The position numbers were made by a program, and so were the translations under genes. A stretch of 64,000 nucleotides of DNA from Bacteroidales bacterium (GTDB taxonomy: Bacteria; Bacteroidota; Bacteroidia; Bacteroidales; UBA10428), in the NCBI GenBank assembly GCA_016933335.1, contig JAFGBD010000012.1, positions 23,260 through 87,259 of the forward strand, given 5' to 3'. The first letter of the stretch is position 1, and every line of letters begins with the position of its first letter. The notes under the pieces were generated by a model, which made no database searches, was not told the origin of the DNA, and was given only the letters and a program-made list of their open reading frames with translations. Shown here in pieces: positions 16,983 through 25,625 of this stretch.

Positions 16983-17110
16983 ACGAGGCTGATATATAAG
17001 GTAAAAGCATCCTCTTTTTCTTGATTTTATCCATACCCCCCAACCGAGAACACCATTAAATTTTCAGTTTTTCAGAGGATAACTGACTTTTTATACATCT
17101 CCCCTGTATT
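16983..17110 (+). repeat. Dispersed intergenic repeat, copy A
   Basis: Begins GAGGCTG, then GGTAAAAGCATCCTC and TTGATTTTATCC, and after a variable middle ends with CAGAGGATAACTGACTTT and ATACATC. The same blocks in the same order occur at 39164-39286 and 49985-50295. The remaining gap to 17200 is AT-rich with nothing recognised. Confidence 0.7.
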
Positions 17111-17202
17111 TTAAGTAGATTGAATTGCAAAAGCAATATGGCCAGGTATAAAAATAAATGATTTCTCAAGCTGCAAGTACCCGCACCTGGAACAGCATTC
17201 AA

Positions 17203-17254
17203 TGTTAAATTATTCTTAAGTATGGCTGAAATTGGAATGAATATGTTAAATTTG
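17203..17254 (+). promoter_or_regulatory. 11-bp-spaced repeats (pho-box-like) and -7 element before the CHAD gene
   Basis: TGTTAAA (17203-17209) and TCTTAAG (17214-17220) are 11 bp apart; weaker matches GCTGAAA and AATGAAT continue the phase to 17242. TAAATTTG (17247-17254) matches the -7 consensus. The arrangement resembles direct repeats bound by PhoB/OmpR-type regulators; weaker evidence than the array at 25575. Confidence 0.4.
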
Positions 17255-17282
17255 AGTTAGGTTATAAGTCTTATTTATCATT

Positions 17283-18248
17283 TTGGGGTCACTGTTTGAC
17301 ATAAAAGGCGATCTGCAGGCTGAAATTCAATGTTTATTGAGTAAATATCTGTCAGTCATTGAACAGAACAGCAGTGTAAACTCCGGGAATATTGAAGAAT
17401 CTGTTCATAATATCAGAAAAACCATTAAAAAAATACGGGCTGTTTTTAAATTGATCAGAGATGAGATCGGTTACAGCACTTACCTGAGAGAAAACGATTT
17501 TTACCGCGATATTGGCAGACAACTTTCTGAATGCAGGAATCTGGATGTATATCTCAGTGTGGCCATGCATCTCGATCAAAAATTTACCCTTGAGTTAAAT
17601 TATAGCTGTTTCAGACATTTGATCTTACAAATCAGGAACCAGAAAGCAACATATATAAATCAGCTCCTCAGACCCGAAGGTTTTTTTTCTGAAATAACTC
17701 AAAAGATGGTCATTGCCAAATCCGGCATTGAAAAAATAAAAATCCGGGAGAATTCTTTTGATGCCCTGCTGAACGGATTAAGGAATTCATATAAAAAAAG
17801 CAGGAAAGCCCTTGATGGTTGTCTGAATGATCCGATAAAACAGAATGCACACCGGCTCAGAAAAACACTTAAAAACATATGGTACCAGGTCCGTATCTTA
17901 AATCCGGTCTACCCTCCGGTCTTCGATGCATATGAAAAATCGCTCAAATCGACAACAGAAATACTCGGCGAAGTAAATGATTTTGCTGAATTTAAGACCT
18001 GGTTGAATAATTCCTCTGCCAGAGGCCTGAACCGCAGTAACCGTGCAATTATAAATACTATGCTGGATGATCTGCAAAATGAAAGACTGTCAGCTGCATT
18101 GCCGGAAATACAGATGGCACTGATTGAAACAACGTCGCAGTTCATTAAACGGATAGGCGGTTACTGGAATGTTATCCTGAATAATCACCGGAATATAATG
18201 TTTGCCGAAGCAGAAAAAGTAAAAACCTTAAATAAATTAAATGTATGA
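17283..18248 (+). CDS. CHAD domain protein
   Basis: 321 residues, all-helical, rich in Arg and Lys. The N-terminal VHNIRKTIKKIRAVFKLIRDEIG (about residues 41-63) and a second HRLRKTLKNIWYQVRIL segment near residue 196 are the two conserved basic helices of the CHAD domain, which binds inorganic polyphosphate. No CYTH phosphatase domain is attached. The likely start is TTG at 17283; no ATG lies between it and the domain. The Lys-rich gene downstream overlaps by 4 bp (ATGA), so the two proteins are made together. Confidence 0.88.
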   Translation: MGSLFDIKGDLQAEIQCLLSKYLSVIEQNSSVNSGNIEESVHNIRKTIKKIRAVFKLIRDEIGYSTYLRENDFYRDIGRQLSECRNLDVYLSVAMHLDQKFTLELNYSCFRHLILQIRNQKATYINQLLRPEGFFSEITQKMVIAKSGIEKIKIRENSFDALLNGLRNSYKKSRKALDGCLNDPIKQNAHRLRKTLKNIWYQVRILNPVYPPVFDAYEKSLKSTTEILGEVNDFAEFKTWLNNSSARGLNRSNRAIINTMLDDLQNERLSAALPEIQMALIETTSQFIKRIGGYWNVILNNHRNIMFAEAEKVKTLNKLNV

Positions 18249-19051
18249 AAGATGATGCATCATTAAAAATGTTTGCAAGGGTAAGCGAAACCCTTGAGAA
18301 AAATCTGGTAAAATGGGATGGTATAATTGCCCTCCGGGAAATCTATGATGAGTTTATGAAAAATTTTGTTAAGCTTAAAAAATTGTCTGAAAAGCAGATT
18401 AAAAGACCGGCCACCCTGCTCAATGAAAAAAACAAACTTCTGAATCAACTGGCTGAAAAGGTCATACCTGTGGCAAATATACTTGAAGTATACAGAACCG
18501 ATCATGTGAAAAAAAATATCAGGCCGGTAAAAATAACACGTAATAAACTGCTGAATTCAAAGGATCCGGTTGTATTAAAAAAATGCGGATATGTACTTAA
18601 AAAAAGCAGGAAATTGTTTAACAAAGCCAATAAAAATGCCCAAAGGATAAACAGTAAAGATGGGAAAACAAATATTTTAAGCTATGGATTGGTTGGAAAC
18701 ATGATTCATGAGCTTGAGGAATCTTATGAAAAGTTCAAAACAGAATCAGACTATGTTGGAAGTATCATAAACCAGGAAAAAAAGATCACAGGAAAAATGA
18801 AATCCCTGGTCAGTAAGAATAAAAAGCTGTTGTCCAAAAAGCTTGATAAATTAATGGTATTATTCGAATCGAAAGATCCTGAGTTTCATCAATTGTACAA
18901 CCAATCGAGAGAAGCACCAACTCCGGAAACTCAAAAACGGCCGAAAACGGTCGGACGACCAGTAAAAATCCAACCACAACAGGCCCGTCAAAGAAAAACA
19001 CAAAGCAGGAGAAGGAAACCAACACCAAAAAGAAAACCTGCAAAACCTTAA
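18245..19051 (+). CDS. Lys-rich helical protein with histone-like basic tail
   Basis: 268 residues, no family recognised. The first 215 residues are helical and Lys-rich with many KK pairs. The last 50 (after TPETQKRPKTVGRP) are a disordered tail of Lys, Arg, Gln and Pro resembling histone H1-like tails. Translationally coupled to the CHAD gene by a 4-bp overlap, so a polyphosphate-related role is a reasonable inference: the tail could bind polyphosphate or nucleic acid. It has no signal peptide or membrane segment. Confidence 0.75.
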   Translation: MKDDASLKMFARVSETLEKNLVKWDGIIALREIYDEFMKNFVKLKKLSEKQIKRPATLLNEKNKLLNQLAEKVIPVANILEVYRTDHVKKNIRPVKITRNKLLNSKDPVVLKKCGYVLKKSRKLFNKANKNAQRINSKDGKTNILSYGLVGNMIHELEESYEKFKTESDYVGSIINQEKKITGKMKSLVSKNKKLLSKKLDKLMVLFESKDPEFHQLYNQSREAPTPETQKRPKTVGRPVKIQPQQARQRKTQSRRRKPTPKRKPAKP

Positions 19052-19101
19052 TTAAAGATCATAAGAAAGGCCGGACTTTTAATTTGGCACAGATGAATGT
19101 C

Positions 19102-19117
19102 TTAACATAAAATTAAT
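19102..19117 (+). promoter_or_regulatory. 16-bp repeat TTAACATAAAATTAAT, left copy
   Basis: Identical over 16 bp to 20010-20025, so the two copies flank the response regulator gene. It contains two TTAA units 11 bp apart, the spacing of pho boxes. This copy lies between two convergent 3' ends, where a promoter site is not expected. Confidence 0.4.
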
Positions 19118-19168
19118 ATGCCGGACCGTCTTCCGGAGGAAAAGAGAATAAGGTTTCTAAATATCAAA

Positions 19169-19870
19169 TCATTCTTTAAACTTGTAGCCAACGCCTTTTA
19201 CGGTAGAGATATGCTCATCCCCTATCTTTTCCCTGAGCTTTCTGATATGTACATCGATTGTCCGGTCACCCACAATCACATCGTCACCCCATACCTGGCT
19301 GAAAATATCATCCCGTGTAAAAACTTTGCCAGGCTTTGATGATATGAGCAATAATAATTCAAACTCCTTTTTAGGGAGTACCAGGTCCCTGTTATTTACC
19401 GAGACAATGTATTTTTCCCTGTCAATAACCAGATTACCTCTCTTAATCTTACCCGCCTGTTCCTGTGAATCAGGTTCAAGGGTATATTTACCATATCTTT
19501 TAAGAAGGGCTCTGATCCGGCTTACCAGTACTTTTGGTTTGACCGGTTTGGTAATATAATCATCGCCACCTGCCTCAAAACCTGCAATCTGTGAATAATC
19601 CTCTCCTCTGGCGGTCAGAAATGCAATGATTGTTTTGTTGAGTTTTGGCAGTGCCCTCAACTTTTCACATGTTTCAATCCCATCCATCTCAGGCATCATG
19701 ATATCGAGCAGGATCAGATGAGGATTGTGTTTTCGTGCAAGCTCAATGCCTTCGCGGCCATTTAATGCAGAAAATATTTCGTAACCTTCTTTTTTCAGAT
19801 TGTAGGTAAGAAACTCAATGATATCAGATTCATCATCAATGACAAGTATTTTGTATGCATCATCTCTCAT
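19169..19870 (-). CDS. Response regulator, OmpR/PhoB family
   Basis: 233 residues. The receiver domain has the acidic pair DDE (12-14), phospho-acceptor Asp56 in LILLDIMMPEMDG, the Thr of FLTARG and the Lys of ITKPVKPK. A winged-helix DNA-binding domain follows (KKEFELLLLISSKPGKVFTRDDI, RTIDVHIRKLREKIG, VKGVGYKF). No histidine kinase gene is next to it, so its partner must be elsewhere. Flanked by copies of a 16-bp pho-box-like repeat and next to a CHAD gene and a TonB receptor, it could be the phosphate regulator PhoB; that is inference. A -7 element (TATATTTG, minus strand 19907-19900) lies 30 bp upstream. Confidence 0.93.
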   Translation of the reverse strand: MRDDAYKILVIDDESDIIEFLTYNLKKEGYEIFSALNGREGIELARKHNPHLILLDIMMPEMDGIETCEKLRALPKLNKTIIAFLTARGEDYSQIAGFEAGGDDYITKPVKPKVLVSRIRALLKRYGKYTLEPDSQEQAGKIKRGNLVIDREKYIVSVNNRDLVLPKKEFELLLLISSKPGKVFTRDDIFSQVWGDDVIVGDRTIDVHIRKLREKIGDEHISTVKGVGYKFKE

Positions 19871-20009
19871 TTGAACTGATGGTTTTGAGCACCAATTTAC
19901 AAATATAACCTGACAATCGATGATAAAAAAACATAATAAACTGAACCCGCTTTGCCAATTCCTTCATGTCATCAGATGTTTTCCTATAATGGCTCTTTTC
20001 AGACCGGTA

Positions 20010-20025
20010 TTAACATAAAATTAAT
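20010..20025 (+). promoter_or_regulatory. 16-bp repeat TTAACATAAAATTAAT, right copy
   Basis: Lies in the divergent gap between the response regulator (start 19870) and the TonB receptor (start 20152), where it could serve either gene. Two TTAA units 11 bp apart. The rest of the 281-bp gap is AT-rich with no other recognised element. Confidence 0.45.
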
Positions 20026-20151
20026 CTATTAATAATATTCAGATTACTTCATCCAGACCTTTTTAATCTACTTTTCGGTTTTAAGTTTTTAATGACTTTT
20101 TCGATTATAACATATTGATATTTAATCTTTTTCAAAATCATTAATATTGAA

Positions 20152-22950
20152 ATGATAAGGATAATTGTTGTTTTTCTGACGTTGGTATTTAGTAATATAT
20201 TTCATACTTACAGTCAGCAGGGGATATTGATGGGGAAGGTTACAGATGCAGAAACCGGCGAGGAATTAATTGGTGCTGCAATTATCATAAAAGGAACCAC
20301 AAAAGGCACAATCACCGATTTTGATGGTAACTATATTTTGGATAATGTATCCTCAGGCAAACAAATCATCCTTTGTTCCTATATCTCATATGAGACAGAA
20401 GAAGTTGAAGTTGAGATTGCTGATGATAAAACTGTAAATGTCAGTTTCGAATTAAGATCTTCCGAGGTAAGCCTTGAAGAAGTGCAGATTATTGGCAGGA
20501 AGAACAGGGAATCGGAGAATCTGTTGCTTATTGAGCAAAAAAAGGCCGCTGTAGCTGTTGAAAGCATCGGGGCAAGGGAACTATCCGCCAAAGGTGCTTC
20601 AGATGCCGTCGATGCTGCAACAAAAATCACCGGTATTACCAAACAGGAAGGAACTAAAACATTAAACATCAGAGGTTTAGGTGACAGGTATAATTCAACA
20701 ACACTGAACGGACTGCCCATACCTTCCAATAACGCCGAGACAAAAAATATTGATTTGAAAATTTTTACGACTGATATCATAGAATACATATCGGTAGAAA
20801 AGATATTTACGGCCAATTTATATGCAGATTTTGCAGGTGCCAATGTGAATATCAGCTCCAGGCAATTTACCGGAAGACCTTTTCTTAATATTGATCTGAA
20901 AACAGGTACCAATACAGGTGTCTTTGATGCAGCGCAGTTTTACTTGCAGGACGGACCCGGATTCTGGGGATTCAATGATTTTGAGCCAACATACTCTCTT
21001 CAGAGATACAGCTTTGAAACCAACTGGAATCCGGTTGAAAGAAACAGTGCACCAAACCTGGGCTTTGGAATTTCCGGAGGAAGGTCATTTGCATTTCCCG
21101 GTTCAAAACTTAATGCTTTCTATACACTCTCATATGACAATGAGTACAGTTACAGTGATTATATGGAAAGACGTGTAAACGGAAGCAACCGGATAAGGAA
21201 AGACCTTGAAGGAGAACAATACAATTTTGAAACCCAGACCACCGGAATGATAAACCTGAACCTGGATATGAGAAAGCATAACCTCTATTACAATTTTGCT
21301 TTGCTGAATTCATCCGACCAGGAATTGAAAAACCTCAACGGTTTTATTCAGGACCTTGCAGAAACAGGAGGTCTGGTAAGAAGGTCAGACTTTGAAAGAA
21401 CCACTTTAATTATCAACCAGCTTTTAGGCAGGCATGATTTCAATAAAAACATACTTAAATGGGGTATATCATATAATAATGTAACAAATAAAATTCCGGA
21501 CAGGAGACATCTGACCCTTTCCAACATTCACAATGGTGTTGAAAACGAAACGTTCAAGCATTTCACCAATGATAATGAATCGGATTATTTCCGTTACTTC
21601 CATGAATTGACAGAAAATGAGTATGCTGCAAATATAAGCCTGGAAAAATCCTTTGGTCAGGGTTCTGGGGAAAATAATGCAAGCGGACAGTTAACTTTCG
21701 GGTATACAGGTAAATATAAAAAACGCAATTTCGAAGCCACTCAGTTTAATCATGATATCTATCACCAGGCCAGAAAAGATTCTTTTTTCATGAATCAGGA
21801 TTATTATTGGGTTTATGTTAACATATGGGATATTGATGCTTTCCTTAATGACGAGAATCTGCAAAACAATGAATTCTATATCAGGACATTCTTTGGCAAT
21901 ACCATAAGGCCGCAAACGTACATAGGCACACAAATTATTAACGGTGTCTATGGTTTGCTTGAATACAGCATTGCACCAAGGTTACTGGCAACGTTTGGCT
22001 CCAGGTTTGAATATGTTTACCAGTCTGTGGAGTACGTGACATCAGAAAATCCAATTGGAGGAAACGGCGACTTTTCAGAACTGAACATACTGCCAGGTTT
22101 TTCATTGAAATACATCATAAATGATAAAAACAATTTAAGGCTTGCAGCCAGCAAAACCTATGTTCTGCCGCAGTTTACCGAGATGGCATTGTTCCTGTTT
22201 GAAGGAATCACTGAAACATCTGTTGGCAATCCCAGAATATACTTGTCAAAAGTCTATAACCTGGATTTAAAGTGGGAGATGTTTCCGGGACCCGGAGAAC
22301 TTTTTTCAGCCACCCCGTTTGGCAAATATATCATTGACCCGATGAACAAATTTGTGATGACTGGTGCGGCAAACGACTTTACATATGCAAATACCGGTGA
22401 CTGGGCTTATATATACGGAGCTGAGCTGGAAGCAAAAAAAGACATTTTCAATTTCAAAACGACCAATGGCACAGGAAAGCTTTTCGGTTCAGCCAATTTT
22501 ACCTTAATGAAAACATTGCAGGAACTGGATGAAGAGAAGATCGCTACCGAGACAGTAACCTCAGACGGTTATGTTATCAATGCAAATTTTAATACCAAAA
22601 CCGATGTTTTACAGGGAGCTGCTCCGCTGATCGCAAATGCAGCTTTCGGTTATAGTTCTGACTGGAATGAAAGAAGAAATTCCTTCACCTCCACCATTGT
22701 TTACAATTATGTATCTGACAGGGTTTACCTTATCGGGGCCAATAGTTTTGGCAACCAGGTAGATAAAGAAGTGCATACAGTCGATCTTATCATAAAGGCC
22801 AGGTTCAGTAATCTGGGAATAGGCCTTTCAGCAAAGAATTTACTGGACCCGGATATTCAAAGAATACAGGAAAATGAAACCCGCAGTCTCCTGGTTCGAT
22901 CCTATAAACGCGGAATAAAGTTCAGCTTTGATATATCCTGTAAATTCTGA
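20152..22950 (+). CDS. TonB-dependent outer-membrane receptor
   Basis: 932 residues. Signal peptide (IIVVFLTLVFSNIFHTYSQQ), then a carboxypeptidase-regulatory-like domain (GKVTDAETGEELIGAAIIIKGT, about residues 28-110), a plug domain (LNIRGLGDRYNSTTLNGLPIP near residue 175) and a long beta-barrel ending in an aromatic strand (GIKFSFDISCKF). It imports a large substrate across the outer membrane using TonB energy. No SusD-type partner follows; instead a lipoprotein with beta-helix repeats begins 50 bp downstream. With a PhoB-type regulator divergent from it, phosphate-compound uptake is a plausible but unproven role. Confidence 0.93.
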   Translation: MIRIIVVFLTLVFSNIFHTYSQQGILMGKVTDAETGEELIGAAIIIKGTTKGTITDFDGNYILDNVSSGKQIILCSYISYETEEVEVEIADDKTVNVSFELRSSEVSLEEVQIIGRKNRESENLLLIEQKKAAVAVESIGARELSAKGASDAVDAATKITGITKQEGTKTLNIRGLGDRYNSTTLNGLPIPSNNAETKNIDLKIFTTDIIEYISVEKIFTANLYADFAGANVNISSRQFTGRPFLNIDLKTGTNTGVFDAAQFYLQDGPGFWGFNDFEPTYSLQRYSFETNWNPVERNSAPNLGFGISGGRSFAFPGSKLNAFYTLSYDNEYSYSDYMERRVNGSNRIRKDLEGEQYNFETQTTGMINLNLDMRKHNLYYNFALLNSSDQELKNLNGFIQDLAETGGLVRRSDFERTTLIINQLLGRHDFNKNILKWGISYNNVTNKIPDRRHLTLSNIHNGVENETFKHFTNDNESDYFRYFHELTENEYAANISLEKSFGQGSGENNASGQLTFGYTGKYKKRNFEATQFNHDIYHQARKDSFFMNQDYYWVYVNIWDIDAFLNDENLQNNEFYIRTFFGNTIRPQTYIGTQIINGVYGLLEYSIAPRLLATFGSRFEYVYQSVEYVTSENPIGGNGDFSELNILPGFSLKYIINDKNNLRLAASKTYVLPQFTEMALFLFEGITETSVGNPRIYLSKVYNLDLKWEMFPGPGELFSATPFGKYIIDPMNKFVMTGAANDFTYANTGDWAYIYGAELEAKKDIFNFKTTNGTGKLFGSANFTLMKTLQELDEEKIATETVTSDGYVINANFNTKTDVLQGAAPLIANAAFGYSSDWNERRNSFTSTIVYNYVSDRVYLIGANSFGNQVDKEVHTVDLIIKARFSNLGIGLSAKNLLDPDIQRIQENETRSLLVRSYKRGIKFSFDISCKF

Positions 22951-23000
22951 TTTACTTACGAATAAAGAATATTATTAAATGTATAACTAAAATTAATAAA

Positions 23001-24149
23001 ATGAGAAAGAATTATTTGTTTTTGCTGGTTTCAATCCTTATGGGATTCAGCTTGATTTTAACTTCATGTGAAAAGGATGATGATCCTGTCATACCTGGTG
23101 ATGATCCGGAAGATTTTCAGGGAGAAATCACAGGTGCTGTAACACTGGATGCTGCTGCCAAATATGTTTTAACAGGAGCACTGGTTGTAAAGGACGGAGG
23201 AACTTTAAACATCCCCGCCGGGACAGTTATCGAGGCAGTTGGTGGTCAGATTGCCTATATTGCCGTTGCACAGGGTGGTAAAATCTATGTGAATGGCACA
23301 GCAACGAGTCCGGTGGTGATGACCTGTTCGGACAAAACACCCGGTTCGTGGGGTGGTCTGGTCATCTGCGGCAAAGCTCCGACAAACAAGGCTGATGCAG
23401 GTACTGCCGGTGCTGAGGTCTCAGGGCTTCCTTACGGTGGAACTGTCGCTGATGATAACTCCGGATCCATCAAATATTTACGTGTTGAATATACCGGCTT
23501 TAACTATAGCGACACCAAACAGTTTAACGGAGTCTCATTTTTTGGTGTGGGTTCCGGTACTACTGTCGACTATGTTGTTTCATACAATGGAAAGGACGAT
23601 GGCATTGAATTCTTCGGTGGTACGGTGAATGCTTCTCACCTTGTATCTGTCGGAAGTGATGATGATGGTATTGACTATGCCGACGGCTGGTCCGGTACCG
23701 GTGAATACTGGGTTGCTATCAACTCAACCAAGTCGGGTATTGAAGGATCCAATAATGGTGATGATGGAGCTGCCACACCAATGACAGATGCTACCCTGAG
23801 GAATATTACTGTTTATGGCATGGGTGAGAAACCTTTTTATCTGAAAGAGGGTGCCGGGAAGGTTAACCTCGATAACATTGTGATCGGTGGTCTGGTTGAT
23901 ACAAAGCAACAGCCTATGTTCTATGCCGATGATGATGATACTGATGCACTGGCCAGGATAGCTGCCGGTGATATTGTCATTACAAATGTTAAATTTCTTG
24001 ATCTTCAGGCCGGTCAGACACAGGCTTATACTGGTCTGACATATACAGAAAACGCTGCTGCAACCGGTGCCGGAAATGGTATTAATAAGCCCGGCTGGAT
24101 GCCGGATGCATTGAATACTGTCGATGCCAGTACCAAAGTGATCGATTAA
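23001..24149 (+). CDS. Surface lipoprotein with beta-helix-like repeats
   Basis: 382 residues. Lipoprotein signal LMGFSLILTSC followed by Glu-Lys and an Asp-rich linker, a context that favours export to the surface in Bacteroidetes. The body has repeats typical of a right-handed beta-helix: ALVVKDGGTLNIPAGTVIEA, KIYVNGTATSPVVMTC, IKYLRVEYTG, VDYVVSYNGKDDGIEFFGGTVNASHLVSVGSDDDGIDYADGW. The DDGIEFFGG / DDGIDYADG pairs look like acidic ligand loops, possibly for calcium. It lies 50 bp behind the TonB receptor and ends in a strong terminator, so the two form one unit and it may act as the receptor's partner. Confidence 0.85.
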   Translation: MRKNYLFLLVSILMGFSLILTSCEKDDDPVIPGDDPEDFQGEITGAVTLDAAAKYVLTGALVVKDGGTLNIPAGTVIEAVGGQIAYIAVAQGGKIYVNGTATSPVVMTCSDKTPGSWGGLVICGKAPTNKADAGTAGAEVSGLPYGGTVADDNSGSIKYLRVEYTGFNYSDTKQFNGVSFFGVGSGTTVDYVVSYNGKDDGIEFFGGTVNASHLVSVGSDDDGIDYADGWSGTGEYWVAINSTKSGIEGSNNGDDGAATPMTDATLRNITVYGMGEKPFYLKEGAGKVNLDNIVIGGLVDTKQQPMFYADDDDTDALARIAAGDIVITNVKFLDLQAGQTQAYTGLTYTENAAATGAGNGINKPGWMPDALNTVDASTKVID

Positions 24150-24170
24150 TATATTTGTGGATGTCATCAT

Positions 24171-24209
24171 AAGCCTTCTCATGACGATTCGATGAGAAGG
24201 CTTTTTTCC
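24171..24209 (+). terminator. Rho-independent terminator
   Basis: AAGCCTTCTCAT (24171-24182) pairs perfectly with ATGAGAAGGCTT (24192-24203) and is followed by TTTT. It ends the TonB receptor/lipoprotein transcript. Confidence 0.9.
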
Positions 24210-24330
24210 CGTTTTAATAATCAATAAACAGGTTCTTAGTATCCGTGGTAAAGGTTATTTTCTTTGAATCATATATTGATAAATATGCATAGTCATCAAT
24301 CTTTCAACTATTTTATGCTATAACTTTTGC

Positions 24331-24338
24331 TATTTTTG
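24331..24338 (+). promoter_or_regulatory. Candidate -7 element
   Basis: TATTTTTG matches TAnnTTTG and sits about 100 bp before the MORN-type gene. No matching -33 element is evident. Confidence 0.3.
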
Positions 24339-24440
24339 TCAGATGTATTGTGAATAAACTATTAAGGACAAGACTACGGATCAATGCCTGATTATTAAAA
24401 TTGAATGAAAAGAATGTCTTCTTTAAATAAGAGTAGGAAT

Positions 24441-24944
24441 ATGAAATTGAATGATTATTACATGTCTGCCATATTTATCTTATTATTTGTTTCTTTTAAT
24501 CTGCAGATCAAAGCGCAAATAACAATAAGTGAAGATGGATTATACTATGATGAGTCAGAAAGGCTGTTTAACGGGGTTTATGCCGAAGAATACCCTGACG
24601 GAACCATAAAGACCCAGATGTCTGTAAGCAACGGCAGAAAAAACGGGCTGATGAGAATATATTATCCTGACGGATCGATCAATGAGCTTAGAATGTACAA
24701 GGATGATATGATGCACGGTACCTGGGTAACGTGGAACACAAACGGAATTAAAACAGCTGAAGCGAATTATTGCGATGATAAGAAAAACGGAAAGTGGTAT
24801 ATCTGGGATGAGAATGGAACTCTGAGATATGATATGACCTATTTTAATGGCAGCAAAGCCGGCACCTGGAGAATGTGGAACGAAAAGGGTGAGTTGATCT
24901 CAACCAGGGAATTTCCTCTTGATACCAGTCCGAAAGAAGAATAG
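24441..24944 (+). CDS. Secreted MORN-repeat protein
   Basis: 167 residues from the ATG at 24441, preceded by GTAGGAAT; the frame also has an ATG at 24405, but the signal peptide (YYMSAIFILLFVSFNLQIKAQ) fits the later one. The rest is a run of MORN-type units, each with a YPDG, NTNG, DENG or NEKG turn followed by GxW (YYPDGSINELRMYKDDMMHGTWVTW, NTNGIKTAEANYCDDKKNGKWYIW and so on). In Bacteroidetes such proteins are annotated as toxin-antitoxin YwqK-like, without proven function. A second, longer MORN protein is at 49104-49925. Confidence 0.85.
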   Translation: MKLNDYYMSAIFILLFVSFNLQIKAQITISEDGLYYDESERLFNGVYAEEYPDGTIKTQMSVSNGRKNGLMRIYYPDGSINELRMYKDDMMHGTWVTWNTNGIKTAEANYCDDKKNGKWYIWDENGTLRYDMTYFNGSKAGTWRMWNEKGELISTREFPLDTSPKEE

Positions 24945-25094
24945 AAATCGTGGCTTAAACAGCCCTTCTTCTTTAAAAAGTTACCGGTAAACAAAAAGAT
25001 GATATAAAGGCAAAAATGGCCGGTGTTACTTCTCAAAAGGATTTATGCAAATTTGATGAATTGTCTGATCCAACCTGATTAACATATCAAATAC

Positions 25095-25141
25095 TAAAAA
25101 ATAAAAAGCTGGTGTTCCTGAGAAATAAGATACACCAGCCT
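25095..25141 (-). terminator. Rho-independent terminator of the CnaB-like gene
   Basis: On the minus strand GGCTGGTGT (from 25141) pairs with ACACCAGCT (ending 25108), followed by TTTTATTTTTTAG. It lies 35 bp after the stop codon at 25174. The rest of 24945-25173 holds nothing recognised. Confidence 0.8.
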
Positions 25142-25173
25142 TGATATTTATATTACTCACCCTAACAGTATCA

Positions 25174-25521
25174 TTATAAGTTTTCAAGCTCAACCTCGAT
25201 GTTATTGCCGTTACCAGGAGCGAGCTTCACTTTATTGCTGCTTTGCTTATAAGATATTAACGCTGCTTCAAGCTCATATATACCGGGTATCACATCCTGA
25301 ATTTCGAATTTGCCCTCAAGATCGGTATAAACCACCTGGCTGATACCTGAGAATCTGATGGTAACACCGGCAAGCGATTCACCAGTTTCTTTATCAACGA
25401 CCATTCCAGCAACCGATGTTGTGCTTTTGCTCTTTGGTGCTGACGGATTTTCCTTTTCAACAGAAAAAGCCACTGAACTGATTAATAAACCTGCAATGAC
25501 TGATAAAACGATTCGTTTCAT
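25174..25521 (-). CDS. Small exported carboxypeptidase-regulatory (CnaB-like) domain protein
   Basis: 115 residues. Signal peptide (KRIVLSVIAGLLISSVAFS), a Ser/Lys-rich linker, then one complete beta-sandwich domain: VAGMVVDKETGESLAGVTIRF, VYTDLEGKFEIQDVIPGIYELEAAL. This is the domain normally found at the N-terminus of TonB receptors, including the one at 20152, but here it stands alone. Its promoter region has the best array of 11-bp-spaced repeats in the window (25575-25625) above a perfect -7 element. Function unknown. Confidence 0.85.
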   Translation of the reverse strand: MKRIVLSVIAGLLISSVAFSVEKENPSAPKSKSTTSVAGMVVDKETGESLAGVTIRFSGISQVVYTDLEGKFEIQDVIPGIYELEAALISYKQSSNKVKLAPGNGNNIEVELENL

Positions 25522-25546
25522 ATTTAAAAGTATTATTTGTATGGTA

Positions 25547-25554
25547 CAAATTTA
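25547..25554 (-). promoter_or_regulatory. -7 promoter element of the CnaB-like gene
   Basis: Minus strand TAAATTTG, a perfect TAnnTTTG, 26 bp before the start codon. The -33 position is occupied by the end of the repeat array at 25575, the layout expected of activator-dependent pho promoters. Confidence 0.65.
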
Positions 25555-25574
25555 TATGATCATTTTGACAGGAA

Positions 25575-25625
25575 TGTTAGAATTATGTAATCATTGTGTT
25601 AAGTCTACCTTAAGAAAACGTTAAG
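25575..25625 (-). promoter_or_regulatory. Five 7-bp repeats in exact 11-bp phase (pho-box-like operator)
   Basis: On the plus strand the 7-mers are TGTTAGA (25575), TGTAATC (25586), TGTTAAG (25597), CCTTAAG (25608) and CGTTAAG (25619), each separated by four unrelated bases. Read on the minus strand they become CTTAAC-type half-sites, close in plan to the 7+4 arrangement bound by PhoB dimers. The array ends 20 bp before the -7 element. Nothing else is seen between 25626 and 25727. Confidence 0.6.
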
